Source of the DNA: Microbacterium sp. MYb72
GTDB lineage: Bacteria > Actinomycetota > Actinomycetes > Actinomycetales > Microbacteriaceae
Length of the DNA stretch: 64,000 nucleotides
Direction: 5' to 3'
NCBI RefSeq assembly: GCF_002979415.1
Contig: NZ_PCOT01000007.1
Coordinates: 82,997-146,996 of the forward strand
Part shown: positions 1 to 8,993 of the stretch, one piece after another
Numbering within the stretch: the first letter of the stretch is position 1
How the letters are laid out: every line of letters begins with the position of its first letter
The notes under the pieces: generated by a model
What the model saw: the letters and a program-made list of their open reading frames with translations, nothing else
Databases searched by the model: none
What the model was told of the DNA's origin: nothing
Translations under genes and position numbers: made by a program

Positions 1-1
1 C

Positions 2-820
2 GGTCAGTACGCGGGCGAGTTCCTCACCGGGTGGGCGCTGGAGTACAGCCTCTCCATCGACAACCTCTTCGTGTTCGTGCTGATCATGGCGCAGTTCGCG
101 GTTCCACGGCGACTGCAGCAGATGGTGCTGATGGTCGGCATCATCATCGCGCTCGTCCTGCGCGGCATCTTCATCCTTCTCGGCGTCGCGATCATCGAGA
201 ACTTCTCGCCGGTGTTCTACATCTTCGGCGCGTTCCTCATCTGGACGGCGATCAGGCAGGCGATGCCCGAGGGCGACCACGACGGAGAGGTGCAGCGCGA
301 GAACTTCATCGTGCGTCTGCTGCGTCGTCGTGTCGACATCAGCGACGAGTACGACGGCAACAAGCTCCGCACCGTCGTCGACGGCAAGCGGGTCTGGACG
401 CCCATGCTCATCGTCTTCGTGGCGATCGGCGTCACCGACCTCATGTTCGCGATCGACTCGATCCCCGCGATCTTCAGCATCACGCACAACAGCTTCCTGG
501 TGTTCACGGCGAACATCTTCGCTCTCATGGGATTGCGCCAGCTCTACTTCCTGCTGGGCGACCTGCTCGACCGCCTGCGCTACCTGCACTACGGCATCGC
601 CGTGATCCTCGGGTTCATCGGCATCAAGCTCGTGCTGCACGCCATGCACGTGAACGAGCTGCCGTTCATCAACGGCGGGCAGCACATCGACTGGGCCCCC
701 GACATCCCCATCTGGCTGTCGCTGACGGTGATCCTGGTCTCGATGGTCGGTGCGACCGTCGCCAGCCTCATCGCCTCGGCGCGCGAGAAGCGTGCGGAGA
801 AGGCGTCGATCAGCGAGTAG
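2..820 (+). CDS. TerC family integral membrane protein, 5'-truncated by the window edge
   Basis: The frame is open from the first bases of the window, so the start codon lies upstream; 272 codons are present. Hydrophobic segments fill the protein. The two acidic membrane motifs of the TerC family are visible: SLSIDNLFVF near codon 16 and FAIDSIPAIF near codon 149. TerC proteins are linked to tellurite resistance and to manganese or calcium export; the substrate cannot be read from sequence. It ends convergently against the flavin monooxygenase gene, with a strong hairpin between. The upstream region, where a manganese riboswitch can occur in this family, is outside the window. Confidence 0.9.
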   Translation, partial: GQYAGEFLTGWALEYSLSIDNLFVFVLIMAQFAVPRRLQQMVLMVGIIIALVLRGIFILLGVAIIENFSPVFYIFGAFLIWTAIRQAMPEGDHDGEVQRENFIVRLLRRRVDISDEYDGNKLRTVVDGKRVWTPMLIVFVAIGVTDLMFAIDSIPAIFSITHNSFLVFTANIFALMGLRQLYFLLGDLLDRLRYLHYGIAVILGFIGIKLVLHAMHVNELPFINGGQHIDWAPDIPIWLSLTVILVSMVGATVASLIASAREKRAEKASISE

Positions 821-825
821 TCCTG

Positions 826-864
826 AGGCGAACCTGCGCGCTCAGAAGGCGCGCAGGTTCGCCT
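826..864. terminator. Bidirectional terminator hairpin between terC and the monooxygenase gene
   Basis: Perfect 16-bp stem (826-841 with 849-864) and a 7-nt loop, with no T-run. The stop codon of the minus-strand monooxygenase sits in the loop, so the right arm also codes for its last residues. One hairpin probably ends both convergent transcripts. Confidence 0.75.
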
Positions 865-2155
865 GCAGCCCGCCGTCGACGTACTCCCGGCGGAGGATGC
901 CACGGCGACGCAGCACAGGGACCAGCTCATCGAGTGTGCGGTGCAGCGTGACGGGGTGGAAGTCGCCCCACAGCAGCACGCCGTCGTTGCCCCACTCGCC
1001 GAGCTCCTCGATGAGATCGGCGAACTCCTCCGCGGTGCCGACGAAACCCGTGCGGTCGGAGATGCGACCGGCCTTGGCCAGGGCGGTCAGGTGCGCGCGC
1101 AGCGGGGTGTCCTCTCCGCGGTCGCCGATCAGGCGCTGGATGCTGCCCCGCGACACATGCGCCCCGAAGATCGAGACGTCCAGAGGGCGGTCGAGGTCGA
1201 GGGCCGTGAGGTCGGTCTCGAGATCGCTGGACTGCTTGCGCGCGATCTGCACGAGTGCCGCGTCGTCCGGTCGAGCCGAGGCCGCCACGATGCGGTCAGC
1301 CTCTTCGGCGGACGTGGTGATCACGGGCTGGATCGCGAACAGGATCTTGATGTCCTCGGGCGTCCGGCCGGCGGCGATCGCGGCGTCGTGGATCTTCGCA
1401 CGGTAGGCGCGCACAGAAGCCTCGTGCAGAGGCGCCAGCGCGAGCTGCACATCGGAGTTCGAGCCCGCGAACCCGAGGCCTCGCCCTGAGCCGCCCGGCG
1501 ACACGATCGCGGGCTCGCCGTGCGGGAACGGGATCGCGTTGAGCGGTCCGTCGAAGGCGAAGTGCTCGCCGCGGTGCTGCACGGCGCGCAGCCGGGAACC
1601 GTCGGCGTACACGTCGCTCGCGCGATCAGCGAGGAGAGCGCCGTCGTCCCAGCTGCGCCAGAGCGAGCGGATGCCGTCGAGCCACTCCTCGGCGCGGTCG
1701 TACGCCTCGTCGTGTCCGAGCTGCGGTGCGGCGGAGAAGTGCCGAGCGCTCCCGGTGTCGGTGACGACGTTGAGGCCCAGCCGGTGACCGCTGAGGTGCT
1801 GGAGGGTCGCGAACTGCCGCGCCGCCGTGTAGGGGAGATAGGCGGCCGGATTCACCGTCGGCACGACGCCGAGGTGACGGGTCGCCTGGAAGATGTAGGG
1901 CGCGAGGAGCAGCGGATCGTGCTTGGGGCCGCCGAAGGCGTGGCGTACACGGAGGTCGATCGTCTCGGCGGATCCGAGCGACGGGGCGTCCTCGATGATC
2001 ACCAGGTCGAATCCGGCCTGCTCGAGGGTGCGAGCGGCCTCCTGATAGACGTCGGGGCGGGTCCAGTCGTAATCCCAGTCGAGCGACGGGTATCCCCATC
2101 CCTGCGGGCCGAAGCCGCGGGCGAGGAACCAGCCGAAGTGCTGTTGGCGCGTCAT
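842..2155 (-). CDS. LLM-class FMN-dependent monooxygenase (NtaA/SnaA/DszA type)
   Basis: 437 residues, the usual length for the nitrilotriacetate/dibenzothiophene-sulfone monooxygenase branch of the luciferase-like superfamily. The N-terminus (FGWFLARGFGPQGW) and a segment near residue 110 (ARQFATLQHLSGHRLGLNVV) fit that branch, which oxidises organosulfur or organonitrogen compounds with reduced FMN from a partner reductase. The ATG overlaps the stop of the upstream MetY-type gene by 4 nt (ATGA), so the two are cotranscribed and translationally coupled. The pairing suggests release of sulfur from an organosulfur compound and its incorporation into homocysteine; that role is inferred. The substrate is unknown. 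Confidence 0.85.
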   Translation of the reverse strand: MTRQQHFGWFLARGFGPQGWGYPSLDWDYDWTRPDVYQEAARTLEQAGFDLVIIEDAPSLGSAETIDLRVRHAFGGPKHDPLLLAPYIFQATRHLGVVPTVNPAAYLPYTAARQFATLQHLSGHRLGLNVVTDTGSARHFSAAPQLGHDEAYDRAEEWLDGIRSLWRSWDDGALLADRASDVYADGSRLRAVQHRGEHFAFDGPLNAIPFPHGEPAIVSPGGSGRGLGFAGSNSDVQLALAPLHEASVRAYRAKIHDAAIAAGRTPEDIKILFAIQPVITTSAEEADRIVAASARPDDAALVQIARKQSSDLETDLTALDLDRPLDVSIFGAHVSRGSIQRLIGDRGEDTPLRAHLTALAKAGRISDRTGFVGTAEEFADLIEELGEWGNDGVLLWGDFHPVTLHRTLDELVPVLRRRGILRREYVDGGLQANLRAF

Positions 2156-3447
2156 GCGACCTTCTCCCAGACGGTGGCGAGTGCCCGCGAGAGATCGGCG
2201 ATGAGATCGTCGACGTCCTCGATGCCGATGGACACACGGAGGGTGCCCGGTCGGATGCCGAGCGCGTCGCGTTCCTCCTGGGTCCGGTACGAGTGGCTCG
2301 TGGTCGCGGGATGCAGCACGAGCGAGCGGACGTCGCCGATGTGCGTCATGTGCGTGAACACGCTCACGCTCTCGACGACATCACGCGCCGCTTCCAGACC
2401 GCCGCGGAGAGTGAACGTGAAGATCGAGCCGTGGCCTCCGCCGAGGTACCGCTGCGCGAGCGCATGATCGGGGTGGCTCTCCAGCCCCGCGTAGTCCACG
2501 CTCTCCACCGCGTCGTGCGCCTCCAGCCAACGGGCGACGTCGAGCGCGTTCCTGGACTGGCGCTCGACGCGCAGCCCCAGCGTCTCGGCTCCCTGCCCGA
2601 TGAGGAACGCATTGAGCGGCGACGGCGATGCGCCGAAGCGCGGAGCCACGGACTCCCGCGCGTACGCGATGCGGGCGAGGCCGCCGTGTCGCGCGGCGAC
2701 GCTCGGCAGTCCGCCGCGCCCGGGGAGCACCAGGTGCGGGGCGTTGTGACCCGCGCGATCCGCGTCGAAGCGTCCGTCGTCGACGACCACGCCGCCCAGC
2801 ACCGAGCCGTGGCCGGCGAGGAACTTCGACGCGGAGTGGACCACGATGGACGCCCCGTGCTCGAGCGGACGCACCAGATACGGCGTGCCGAGGGTGTTGT
2901 CGACGATGAGCGGGACCGCATGCTCGTCGCCGATCGCGGCGACTCCGGCGATGTCGAGGATGTCGTTGCGCGCGTTCGCGATCGACTCCGCGAACAGCGC
3001 GCGTGTGGTGGGGCGGATCGCGGCACGCCAGGCATCGGGGTCGCCGATGTCGTCGATGAAGGTCGTCTCGATGCCGAGACGGGCGAGGTTGTCGACGAGC
3101 AGCCCGCGGGTCCCCTCGTAGATGTGTGCGGAGGAGACGATGTGGTCGCCGGCCCCTGCGACCGTGAGCAGGGCGACGGCGACAGCCGCCTGGCCGCTGG
3201 CCACGAGGACGGCGTCCGCGCCAGACTCGATAGCCGCGAGCTGGCGCTCGACGGCACGGACCGTCGGGTTGCCGGTGCGCGTGTACCCGAATCCGTCTCC
3301 GGTGCCGAAGTGATGGGCCGCGTGGTCGAAGTCGTCGAACTCGAAGCCCGCCGTGAGGTAGATCGGCGTCGCACGCGATGAAGCCGTCTCCCGATCGCGC
3401 CCCGCGTGCAGCGCTCGGGTGAAGAAGCTGGCGGTGTCGACGGTCAT
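2152..3447 (-). CDS. O-acetylhomoserine sulfhydrylase-type PLP enzyme (Cys/Met metabolism family)
   Basis: 431 residues, cytosolic, fold type I PLP enzyme of the MetY/cystathionine synthase family. The cofactor lysine is K208 in [11 protein letters not shown], and the PLP-ring aspartate is D183 in VDNT. The phosphate-binding YTRTGNPT segment is near residue 55. Family members make homocysteine from O-acetylhomoserine and sulfide, and some accept methanethiol. A purine-rich GAGAGG precedes the ATG. The next gene, an FMN monooxygenase, overlaps by 4 nt, which favours a sulfur-scavenging operon. MetB/MetZ-like specificity cannot be excluded. Confidence 0.85.
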   Translation of the reverse strand: MTVDTASFFTRALHAGRDRETASSRATPIYLTAGFEFDDFDHAAHHFGTGDGFGYTRTGNPTVRAVERQLAAIESGADAVLVASGQAAVAVALLTVAGAGDHIVSSAHIYEGTRGLLVDNLARLGIETTFIDDIGDPDAWRAAIRPTTRALFAESIANARNDILDIAGVAAIGDEHAVPLIVDNTLGTPYLVRPLEHGASIVVHSASKFLAGHGSVLGGVVVDDGRFDADRAGHNAPHLVLPGRGGLPSVAARHGGLARIAYARESVAPRFGASPSPLNAFLIGQGAETLGLRVERQSRNALDVARWLEAHDAVESVDYAGLESHPDHALAQRYLGGGHGSIFTFTLRGGLEAARDVVESVSVFTHMTHIGDVRSLVLHPATTSHSYRTQEERDALGIRPGTLRVSIGIEDVDDLIADLSRALATVWEKVA

Positions 3448-3514
3448 GCGGTGCCTCTCGGTGGTGCGGATTCCTCAGCGTGTCACGCCGTGCCGGAGCA
3501 CGCGGAACCGGTGG

Positions 3515-3520
3515 TAATCT
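3515..3520 (+). promoter_or_regulatory. -10 element (TAATCT) for the leucine leader peptide
   Basis: TAATCT ends exactly 6 nt before the ATG at 3527, placing the expected +1 on the A of the start codon. The leader peptide would therefore be translated from a leaderless transcript. No clear -35 is visible. Confidence 0.6.
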
Positions 3521-3526
3521 GACGTC

Positions 3527-3574
3527 ATGCGGATCGTGCTCCTTCTTAGCGGCCGCGACGAGACCTCGTTCTGA
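3527..3574 (+). CDS. Leucine leader peptide (leuL-like)
   Basis: A 15-codon ORF encoding [15 protein letters not shown], with three consecutive Leu codons (CTC CTT CTT at 3539-3547) in a genome where CTT is rare. It sits about 60 nt upstream of leuC and overlaps the left arm of a 10-bp hairpin. This is the layout of a classical attenuator: ribosome stalling at the Leu codons would cover the hairpin arm and allow leuCD expression. Leader-peptide control of leucine genes is known in actinobacteria; its operation here is inferred. Confidence 0.75.
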   Translation: MRIVLLLSGRDETSF

Positions 3575-3591
3575 GCCCCTCCTCGTCGCGG
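3553..3591 (+). promoter_or_regulatory. Attenuator hairpin between leader peptide and leuC
   Basis: Perfect 10-bp stem: CCGCGACGAG (3553-3562) pairs with CTCGTCGCGG (3582-3591). The left arm lies inside the leader peptide, two codons after the Leu triplet, and the leader stop codon falls in the loop. There is no T-run after the stem, so it could act by transcription termination or another mechanism. Confidence 0.65.
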
Positions 3592-3632
3592 AGTCCACTG
3601 TGGGCCGAACCGCCAGCTTCAGGAGACATTCG

Positions 3633-5078
3633 ATGAACACCCCCGCAGCAGCATCCGCTTCCGCACGCACCCTGGCCGAGAAGGTCTGGGACGATCACCT
3701 CGTCGTCAAGGGCGAGAACGGCGAGCCGGACCTCATCTACATCGATCTGCACCTCGTGCACGAGGTGACGAGCCCGCAGGCCTTCGACGGTCTCCGCAGC
3801 GAGGGGCGCCCGCTGCGACGGCTCGACCTCACGATCGCGACAGAGGACCACAACACGCCAACGTGGGAGATCGACAAGCCGATCGCCGACCTCACCAGCC
3901 GCACGCAGATCGACACCCTCCGTCGCAACGCCGCGGAGTTCGGTGTCCGCCTGCACTCTCTCGGCGACGCTGAGCAGGGCATCGTCCACGTCGTCGGTCC
4001 TCAGCTGGGACTGACCATGCCGGGCATCACCGTCGTCTGCGGCGACTCGCACACATCCACCCACGGCGCGTTCGGCGCGATGGCGTTCGGCATCGGCACG
4101 AGCGAGGTCGAGCACGTCATGGCGACGCAGACGCTCCCGCTCAAGCCCTTCAAGACCATGGCGATCAACGTCGAGGGCACTCTGCGACCCGGCGTCACGG
4201 CCAAGGACATCATCCTCGCGGTCATCGCGAAGATCGGCACCGGCGGAGGTCAGGGGTACGTCCTCGAGTTCCGCGGAAGCGCCATCCGCGCGCTCTCGAT
4301 GGAGGGCCGCATGACGATCTGCAACATGTCGATCGAGGCGGGAGCCCGCGCGGGCATGGTCGCCCCCGACGAGACGACCTTCGCGTACGTGAAGGACAAG
4401 CCGCACGCTCCGAAGGGTCAGGACTGGGAGGACGCCGTCGCCTACTGGCGCACTCTTCCCACCGATGAGGGTGCGGTCTTCGACGCCGAGGTGTTCATCG
4501 ACGCCGACGCGCTGGAGCCGTTCGTCACGTGGGGCACCAACCCCGGTCAGGGCAGCTCCCTGTCGGCATCCGTCCCGAACCCGGCCGACATCGCCGACCC
4601 GAACGAGCGCGCCGCCGCCGAGCGCGCGCTCGAGTACATGGACCTGACTCCGGGCACCCCGCTGAAGGAGGTGCCGGTGGATGCCGTCTTCATGGGCTCG
4701 TGCACCAACAGCCGCATCGAGGATCTGCGGGCCTTCGCGTCCATCATCGAGGGCAAGAAGAAGGCAGACGGGGTCCGCGTGATGGTGGTCCCCGGGTCTG
4801 CGCGCGTGCGCCTCGAGGCCGAGGCCGAGGGCCTGGACCGGATCATCACGGACTTCGGTGCGGAGTGGCGTTTCGCCGGCTGCTCGATGTGCCTCGGCAT
4901 GAACCCCGACCAGCTCGCTCCGGGGGAGCGCTGCGCCTCGACGTCCAACCGCAACTTCGAGGGCCGTCAGGGCAAGGGCGGGCGCACTCATCTGGTCTCG
5001 CCGCTGGTCGCCGCGGCGACCGCCATCCGCGGAACCCTGTCCAGCCCGAGCGATCTGAACGAGACGGCGGAGGTCTGA
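3633..5078 (+). CDS. leuC: 3-isopropylmalate dehydratase large subunit
   Basis: 481 residues. With LeuD it isomerises 2-isopropylmalate to 3-isopropylmalate in leucine biosynthesis, using a [4Fe-4S] cluster. Cluster cysteines are visible in GSCTNSR and in the [11 protein letters not shown] segment near the C-terminus; [13 protein letters not shown] is the aconitase-family signature. The ATG at 3633 was chosen because AGGAG lies 7 nt upstream and the protein then begins as in the family. The frame is open further upstream, but that part is the leader/attenuator. leuD follows after 2 nt. Confidence 0.97.
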   Translation: MNTPAAASASARTLAEKVWDDHLVVKGENGEPDLIYIDLHLVHEVTSPQAFDGLRSEGRPLRRLDLTIATEDHNTPTWEIDKPIADLTSRTQIDTLRRNAAEFGVRLHSLGDAEQGIVHVVGPQLGLTMPGITVVCGDSHTSTHGAFGAMAFGIGTSEVEHVMATQTLPLKPFKTMAINVEGTLRPGVTAKDIILAVIAKIGTGGGQGYVLEFRGSAIRALSMEGRMTICNMSIEAGARAGMVAPDETTFAYVKDKPHAPKGQDWEDAVAYWRTLPTDEGAVFDAEVFIDADALEPFVTWGTNPGQGSSLSASVPNPADIADPNERAAAERALEYMDLTPGTPLKEVPVDAVFMGSCTNSRIEDLRAFASIIEGKKKADGVRVMVVPGSARVRLEAEAEGLDRIITDFGAEWRFAGCSMCLGMNPDQLAPGERCASTSNRNFEGRQGKGGRTHLVSPLVAAATAIRGTLSSPSDLNETAEV

Positions 5079-5080
5079 TC

Positions 5081-5677
5081 ATGGAGAAGTTCACCACCCA
5101 CACCGGCATCGCGGCGCCGCTGAAGCGCTCGAACGTCGACACCGACCAGATCATCCCCGCGGTGTTCCTGAAGCGCGTCACCAAGACCGGCTTCGACGAC
5201 GCGCTCTTCCACGCCTGGCGTCAGGACCCCGACTTCGTGCTGAACCAGGAGCCGTTCCAGGGCGCGTCCGTGCTCGTCGCCGGGCCCGACTTCGGCACCG
5301 GATCCAGCCGTGAGCACGCCGTCTGGGCGCTGCGCGACTTCGGCTTCTCGGTCGTGCTCAGCCCGCGATTCGCCGACATCTTCCGGGGGAACTCGGGCAA
5401 GCAGGGCCTGCTCGCCGCCACGATCTCCGAAGAGGATCTGGAGCGCATCTGGGCCGAGATCGACCGGAATCCCGGGGCGCAGATCACCGTGAACCTCGAG
5501 GAGCGCACCGCGTCGATCGGCGGGATCCAGGCCGACATCGGGATCGACGATTACACTAGATGGCGGCTCCTCGAAGGGCTCGATGACATCGGGCTCACGC
5601 TGCGCAACGAAGACAAGATCGCGCAGTTCGAGGCCCGACGCGAGTCGTGGCGGCCTCGAACCCTCCCCGTTCAGTGA
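5081..5677 (+). CDS. leuD: 3-isopropylmalate dehydratase small subunit
   Basis: 198 residues, the normal length. It is the swivel-domain partner of Leu[11 protein letters not shown] and [17 protein letters not shown] are the family motifs that bind substrate. It begins 2 nt after leuC, so the pair is one transcription and translation unit. A GC-rich hairpin follows before murA. Confidence 0.97.
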   Translation: MEKFTTHTGIAAPLKRSNVDTDQIIPAVFLKRVTKTGFDDALFHAWRQDPDFVLNQEPFQGASVLVAGPDFGTGSSREHAVWALRDFGFSVVLSPRFADIFRGNSGKQGLLAATISEEDLERIWAEIDRNPGAQITVNLEERTASIGGIQADIGIDDYTRWRLLEGLDDIGLTLRNEDKIAQFEARRESWRPRTLPVQ

Positions 5678-5684
5678 CACGGAA

Positions 5685-5715
5685 GGGGCGGGCGAGCCAG
5701 GGGCAAACCCGCCCC
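5685..5715 (+). terminator. Hairpin after leuD
   Basis: GGGGCGGG (5685-5692) pairs with CCCGCCCC (5708-5715), 8 bp with a 15-nt loop, starting 8 nt after the leuD stop. It lacks a T-run, so it may be a weak terminator or a processing site before murA. Confidence 0.45.
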
Positions 5716-5744
5716 CGAAACAGTGGATTGAAGTGAGGCTCCGA

Positions 5745-7112
5745 ATGACGACACCCGTGCGCGATGCTCTTCCGGACGGAGTTCCCGCTCTCACCGGAGA
5801 CGTCCTCGCCATTCGCGGAGGGCGCCCGCTGCGCGGCCGCGTCGACGTCAAGGGGGCGAAGAACCTCGCCACCAAGGCGATGGTCGCGACCCTCCTCGGC
5901 GAGACCGCGAGCACGCTCCGGGATGTGCCCGATCTGAGCGACGTCGCCGTGGTGCGCTCGCTGCTCGAGGTGCACGGCGTCCAGGTCACGCCGGGCGACG
6001 AGCCGGGCTCCCTGGTCTTCGACCCGGTCGGTGTCGAGTCCGCGCACATGGAGGAGATCGACGCTCACGCCGGTGCGTCGCGCATTCCGATCCTGTTCTG
6101 CGGTCCGCTTCTGCACCGCCTCGGGCAGGCGTTCATCCCCGATCTCGGCGGATGCCGCATCGGCGACCGTCCGATCGACTTCCACCTGGACGCGCTGCGC
6201 AAGTTCGGCGCCATCGTCGAGAAGCTGCCCAGCGGCATCCGCCTGTCCACCGGCGGCGCCCGACTGCACGGGGCCAACATCCACCTCCCGTACCCGAGCG
6301 TCGGGGCGACCGAGCAGGTCCTGCTCACCGCCGTCCGCGCCGAGGGCACCACGGAGCTGCGTAACGCGGCCATCGAGCCGGAGATCATGGATCTCATCGC
6401 CGTCCTGCAGAAGATGGGCGCGATCATCTCCTACGAGCCCAACCGCGTCATCGTGATCGAGGGCGTGGAGAAGCTGCGCGGCTACGACCACCGTTCGATC
6501 TTCGATCGCAACGAGGCCGCATCCTGGGCTTCCGCCGCCCTCGCCACCGACGGGGAGATCTTCGTCGGAGGCGCCAAGCAGCAGGAGATGCTCACCTTCC
6601 TCAACGTGTTCCGCAAGGCGGGCGGCTGGTTCGACATCCAGGAGGACGGCATCCTCTTCCGCCGCGACGGCGAGCTCAAGCCCGTCGTCGTGGAGACCGA
6701 CGTGCACCCCGGCTTCATGACCGACTGGCAGCAGCCGCTGGTCGTGGCGCTCACGCAGGCCCACGGCCGCTCTGTCGTGCACGAGACGGTCTACGAGAAC
6801 CGCATGGGCTTCACGGACGCGCTCGTCAAGATGGGCGCCGACATCGTCGTGCATCCGCGTGGCCTCCAGGACGGTCCGCGTCGGGTGCCCCGTCGCGACC
6901 TCGAGCAGGCTGCCGTGATCACCGGACCGACGCCGCTGCACGGCGCTGACATCGTGGTGCCCGACCTCCGCGGCGGCTACAGCCACGTGATCGCCGCGTT
7001 GACGGCGACCGGCGAGTCGAAGGTCTCCGGCGTCGACATCCTCAGCCGCGGCTACGAGAAGTTCCTGGCGAAGCTCGACGCCCTCGGGGCCGACTTCGAC
7101 GTCATCCGGTGA
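5745..7112 (+). CDS. murA: UDP-N-acetylglucosamine 1-carboxyvinyltransferase
   Basis: 455 residues. It transfers enolpyruvate from PEP to UDP-GlcNAc, the first committed step of peptidoglycan synthesis, in the cytosol. The KGAKN substrate motif is at 37-40. The catalytic cysteine is C137 in GGCRIGDRP, the fosfomycin-reactive residue, so it is of the Cys type rather than the resistant Asp type. The ATG at 5745 gives the family N-terminus; the frame is open upstream through leuD. The stop overlaps the GTG of the acyltransferase gene, so translation is coupled. Confidence 0.96.
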   Translation: MTTPVRDALPDGVPALTGDVLAIRGGRPLRGRVDVKGAKNLATKAMVATLLGETASTLRDVPDLSDVAVVRSLLEVHGVQVTPGDEPGSLVFDPVGVESAHMEEIDAHAGASRIPILFCGPLLHRLGQAFIPDLGGCRIGDRPIDFHLDALRKFGAIVEKLPSGIRLSTGGARLHGANIHLPYPSVGATEQVLLTAVRAEGTTELRNAAIEPEIMDLIAVLQKMGAIISYEPNRVIVIEGVEKLRGYDHRSIFDRNEAASWASAALATDGEIFVGGAKQQEMLTFLNVFRKAGGWFDIQEDGILFRRDGELKPVVVETDVHPGFMTDWQQPLVVALTQAHGRSVVHETVYENRMGFTDALVKMGADIVVHPRGLQDGPRRVPRRDLEQAAVITGPTPLHGADIVVPDLRGGYSHVIAALTATGESKVSGVDILSRGYEKFLAKLDALGADFDVIR

Positions 7113-7870
7113 CCGGAATGGGTGCCAGGTCGGAGACGCGGCGACCGAGCCTGTTCTGGCCGCTCGCGGTGATCGTGGTCCCGCTGATCTCGCTGCTCGC
7201 GAAGATCCGGGTCACGGGCACGGAGAAGCTGCCCGCTCAGGGCGCCTTCGTGCTCGCGCCCAACCACTATTCGGAGTTCGATCCGCTGATCGTCGCCGTC
7301 GCCGTGTGGCGGCTGGGACGTGCTCCGCGGTTCATGGCGAAGGACAGCCTGTTCAAGATCCCGGTCCTGGGGTGGCTGCTCCGCCGCACCGGGATGATCC
7401 CGGTCGCACGCTCCTCGTCGGCGACGGCCGCGAAGCAGACCATGAAGCAGTCCGAGGAGCTCGTCGAGCACGGGCGGGGCGTCATCGTCTATCCGGAGGG
7501 CACGCTGACCCGCGACCCCGACCTGTGGCCGATGCGGGGGAAGTCCGGCGCGGTGCGTCTGGCACTCGCCGACGACATCCCGCTCATCCCGATGGCGCAG
7601 TGGGGCACGCAGGCGATCATGGGCCGCTACCAGAAGGGTCTGAGCCTGTGGCCTCTGCGCAAGCCGGTGAATATCGTCATCGGCGACCCCGTGGACCTCT
7701 CGGACCTCCGCGGGCGTGCGGGGGAGCAGTCCGCGCTCACCGAGGCCACCAACCGTCTGATGAACGCCATCACTGCGCTGCTGGAAGACCTCCGCGACGA
7801 GAAGGCTCCCGCGGAGCGCTGGAACCCGGCGTCGCACGGTCAGAAGGAGACGGGTCGCCTTGACTCCTAA
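7109..7870 (+). CDS. 1-acyl-sn-glycerol-3-phosphate acyltransferase (PlsC family)
   Basis: 253 residues, with a hydrophobic N-terminal segment (about 14-31) and the acyltransferase motif NHYSEFD (NHx4D, 52-58), followed by YPEGT near 128. It acylates lysophosphatidic acid at the membrane. The GTG at 7109 overlaps the murA stop; an ATG at 7118 is an alternative. The next gene, gpsA, makes glycerol-3-phosphate, so the neighbourhood supplies phospholipid precursors. Acceptor specificity cannot be told from sequence. Confidence 0.9.
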   Translation: MTGMGARSETRRPSLFWPLAVIVVPLISLLAKIRVTGTEKLPAQGAFVLAPNHYSEFDPLIVAVAVWRLGRAPRFMAKDSLFKIPVLGWLLRRTGMIPVARSSSATAAKQTMKQSEELVEHGRGVIVYPEGTLTRDPDLWPMRGKSGAVRLALADDIPLIPMAQWGTQAIMGRYQKGLSLWPLRKPVNIVIGDPVDLSDLRGRAGEQSALTEATNRLMNAITALLEDLRDEKAPAERWNPASHGQKETGRLDS

Positions 7871-8993
7871 GAGAACCCCGCAGGCGGGGCCGAAGGTCGC
7901 CGTCGTCGGCGCCGGAAGCTGGGGAACGACCTTCGGCAAGATCCTCGCCGACGGCGGAGCGCAGGTGACCATGTGGGCGCGTCGCGCCGAGCTGGCCCAC
8001 GAGATCGACGAGGCGAAGCGGAACTCCCGCTACCTTCCGGGCATCAACCTGCCCCGCACGATGGCGGCGACGCATGAGCTCGCGATCGCGATGCGCGACG
8101 TCGAGCAGGTGTACCTGTCGGTGCCCAGCCAGTCGCTCCGCGAGAACCTCAAGGCGCTGCGCCCCCTTCTCGCCGACAGCGACGTGAAGATCGTCAGCCT
8201 GATGAAGGGCGTGGAGCGCTCGACGGGTCTGCGCATGAGCCAGGTCATCGAGCAGGAGCTCCGCTGCGACCCGGAGCGGATCGCGGTGGCCTCGGGCCCC
8301 AACCTCGCGCTCGAGATCGCGCGTGAGCAGCCCACCGCGGCCGTGATCTCCTCGCGGAGCCTGGAGACGGCGGAGACGATCGCCAGGGCAGCGCGCAACA
8401 GCTACTTCCGCACCTTCGTGAACACGGATGTCATCGGCACCGAGTTCGGCGGCGTGCTGAAGAACCTCATCGCCGTCGCGATCGGCATCGTCGACGGCGT
8501 CGGGTACGGCGAGAACACCAAAGCGTCGATCATCACCCGCGGACTCGTGGAGATGACCGACTTCGCGGTCGCCAACGGCGCGCACCCGGAGACTCTGCAG
8601 GGCCTCGCCGGCCTGGGCGATCTGATCGCCACGTGCCAGTCTCCGCTGAGCCGCAACAACACGGCCGGGCGCCTGCTCGGCCAGGGGTACAGCTTCCAGG
8701 ACGTCGTGAAGCAGATGCAGCAGACCGCCGAGGGACTCGCGTCCGTCGCTCCGGTGCTGCAGCTGGCACGCGAGTCGGAGGTCGACATGCCCATCGTCGA
8801 ACAGGTGAAGATGGTGCTGGACGGGAAGATGGATCCCCGTGACATCGCACCGCACCTGACGACGGACGACGACACCCCGCAGGGGGAGAGGACCAATCTT
8901 GGACAAGCAGACGGTGGTGGTGCTCTTCGGAGGGCGCTCCAGCGAGCATTCGATCAGTTCCGCAACGGCGGGCGGGGTTCTGGGCGCGATTGA
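7860..8993 (+). CDS. gpsA: NAD(P)H-dependent glycerol-3-phosphate dehydrogenase with a 3' end overlapping ddl
   Basis: 377 residues from a TTG that overlaps the plsC end by 11 nt. It reduces dihydroxyacetone phosphate to sn-glycerol-3-phosphate. The Rossmann motif GAGSWGTT is at 17-24, and GVLKNLIAVAIGI is a catalytic-domain motif. Family members are about 330-345 residues; the extra C-terminal residues, rich in Gly, Arg and Gln, are read from the same DNA as the first 95 nt of ddl in another frame. The catalytic part is complete, so the tail may simply be read-through tolerated by the overlap. Confidence 0.93.
   Translation: MTPKRTPQAGPKVAVVGAGSWGTTFGKILADGGAQVTMWARRAELAHEIDEAKRNSRYLPGINLPRTMAATHELAIAMRDVEQVYLSVPSQSLRENLKALRPLLADSDVKIVSLMKGVERSTGLRMSQVIEQELRCDPERIAVASGPNLALEIAREQPTAAVISSRSLETAETIARAARNSYFRTFVNTDVIGTEFGGVLKNLIAVAIGIVDGVGYGENTKASIITRGLVEMTDFAVANGAHPETLQGLAGLGDLIATCQSPLSRNNTAGRLLGQGYSFQDVVKQMQQTAEGLASVAPVLQLARESEVDMPIVEQVKMVLDGKMDPRDIAPHLTTDDDTPQGERTNLGQADGGGALRRALQRAFDQFRNGGRGSGRD

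Noticed and set aside
3480..3632. Longer leuC starting upstream
   Set aside because: The extra part coincides with the leader peptide and hairpin, and a ribosome site marks ATG 3633.
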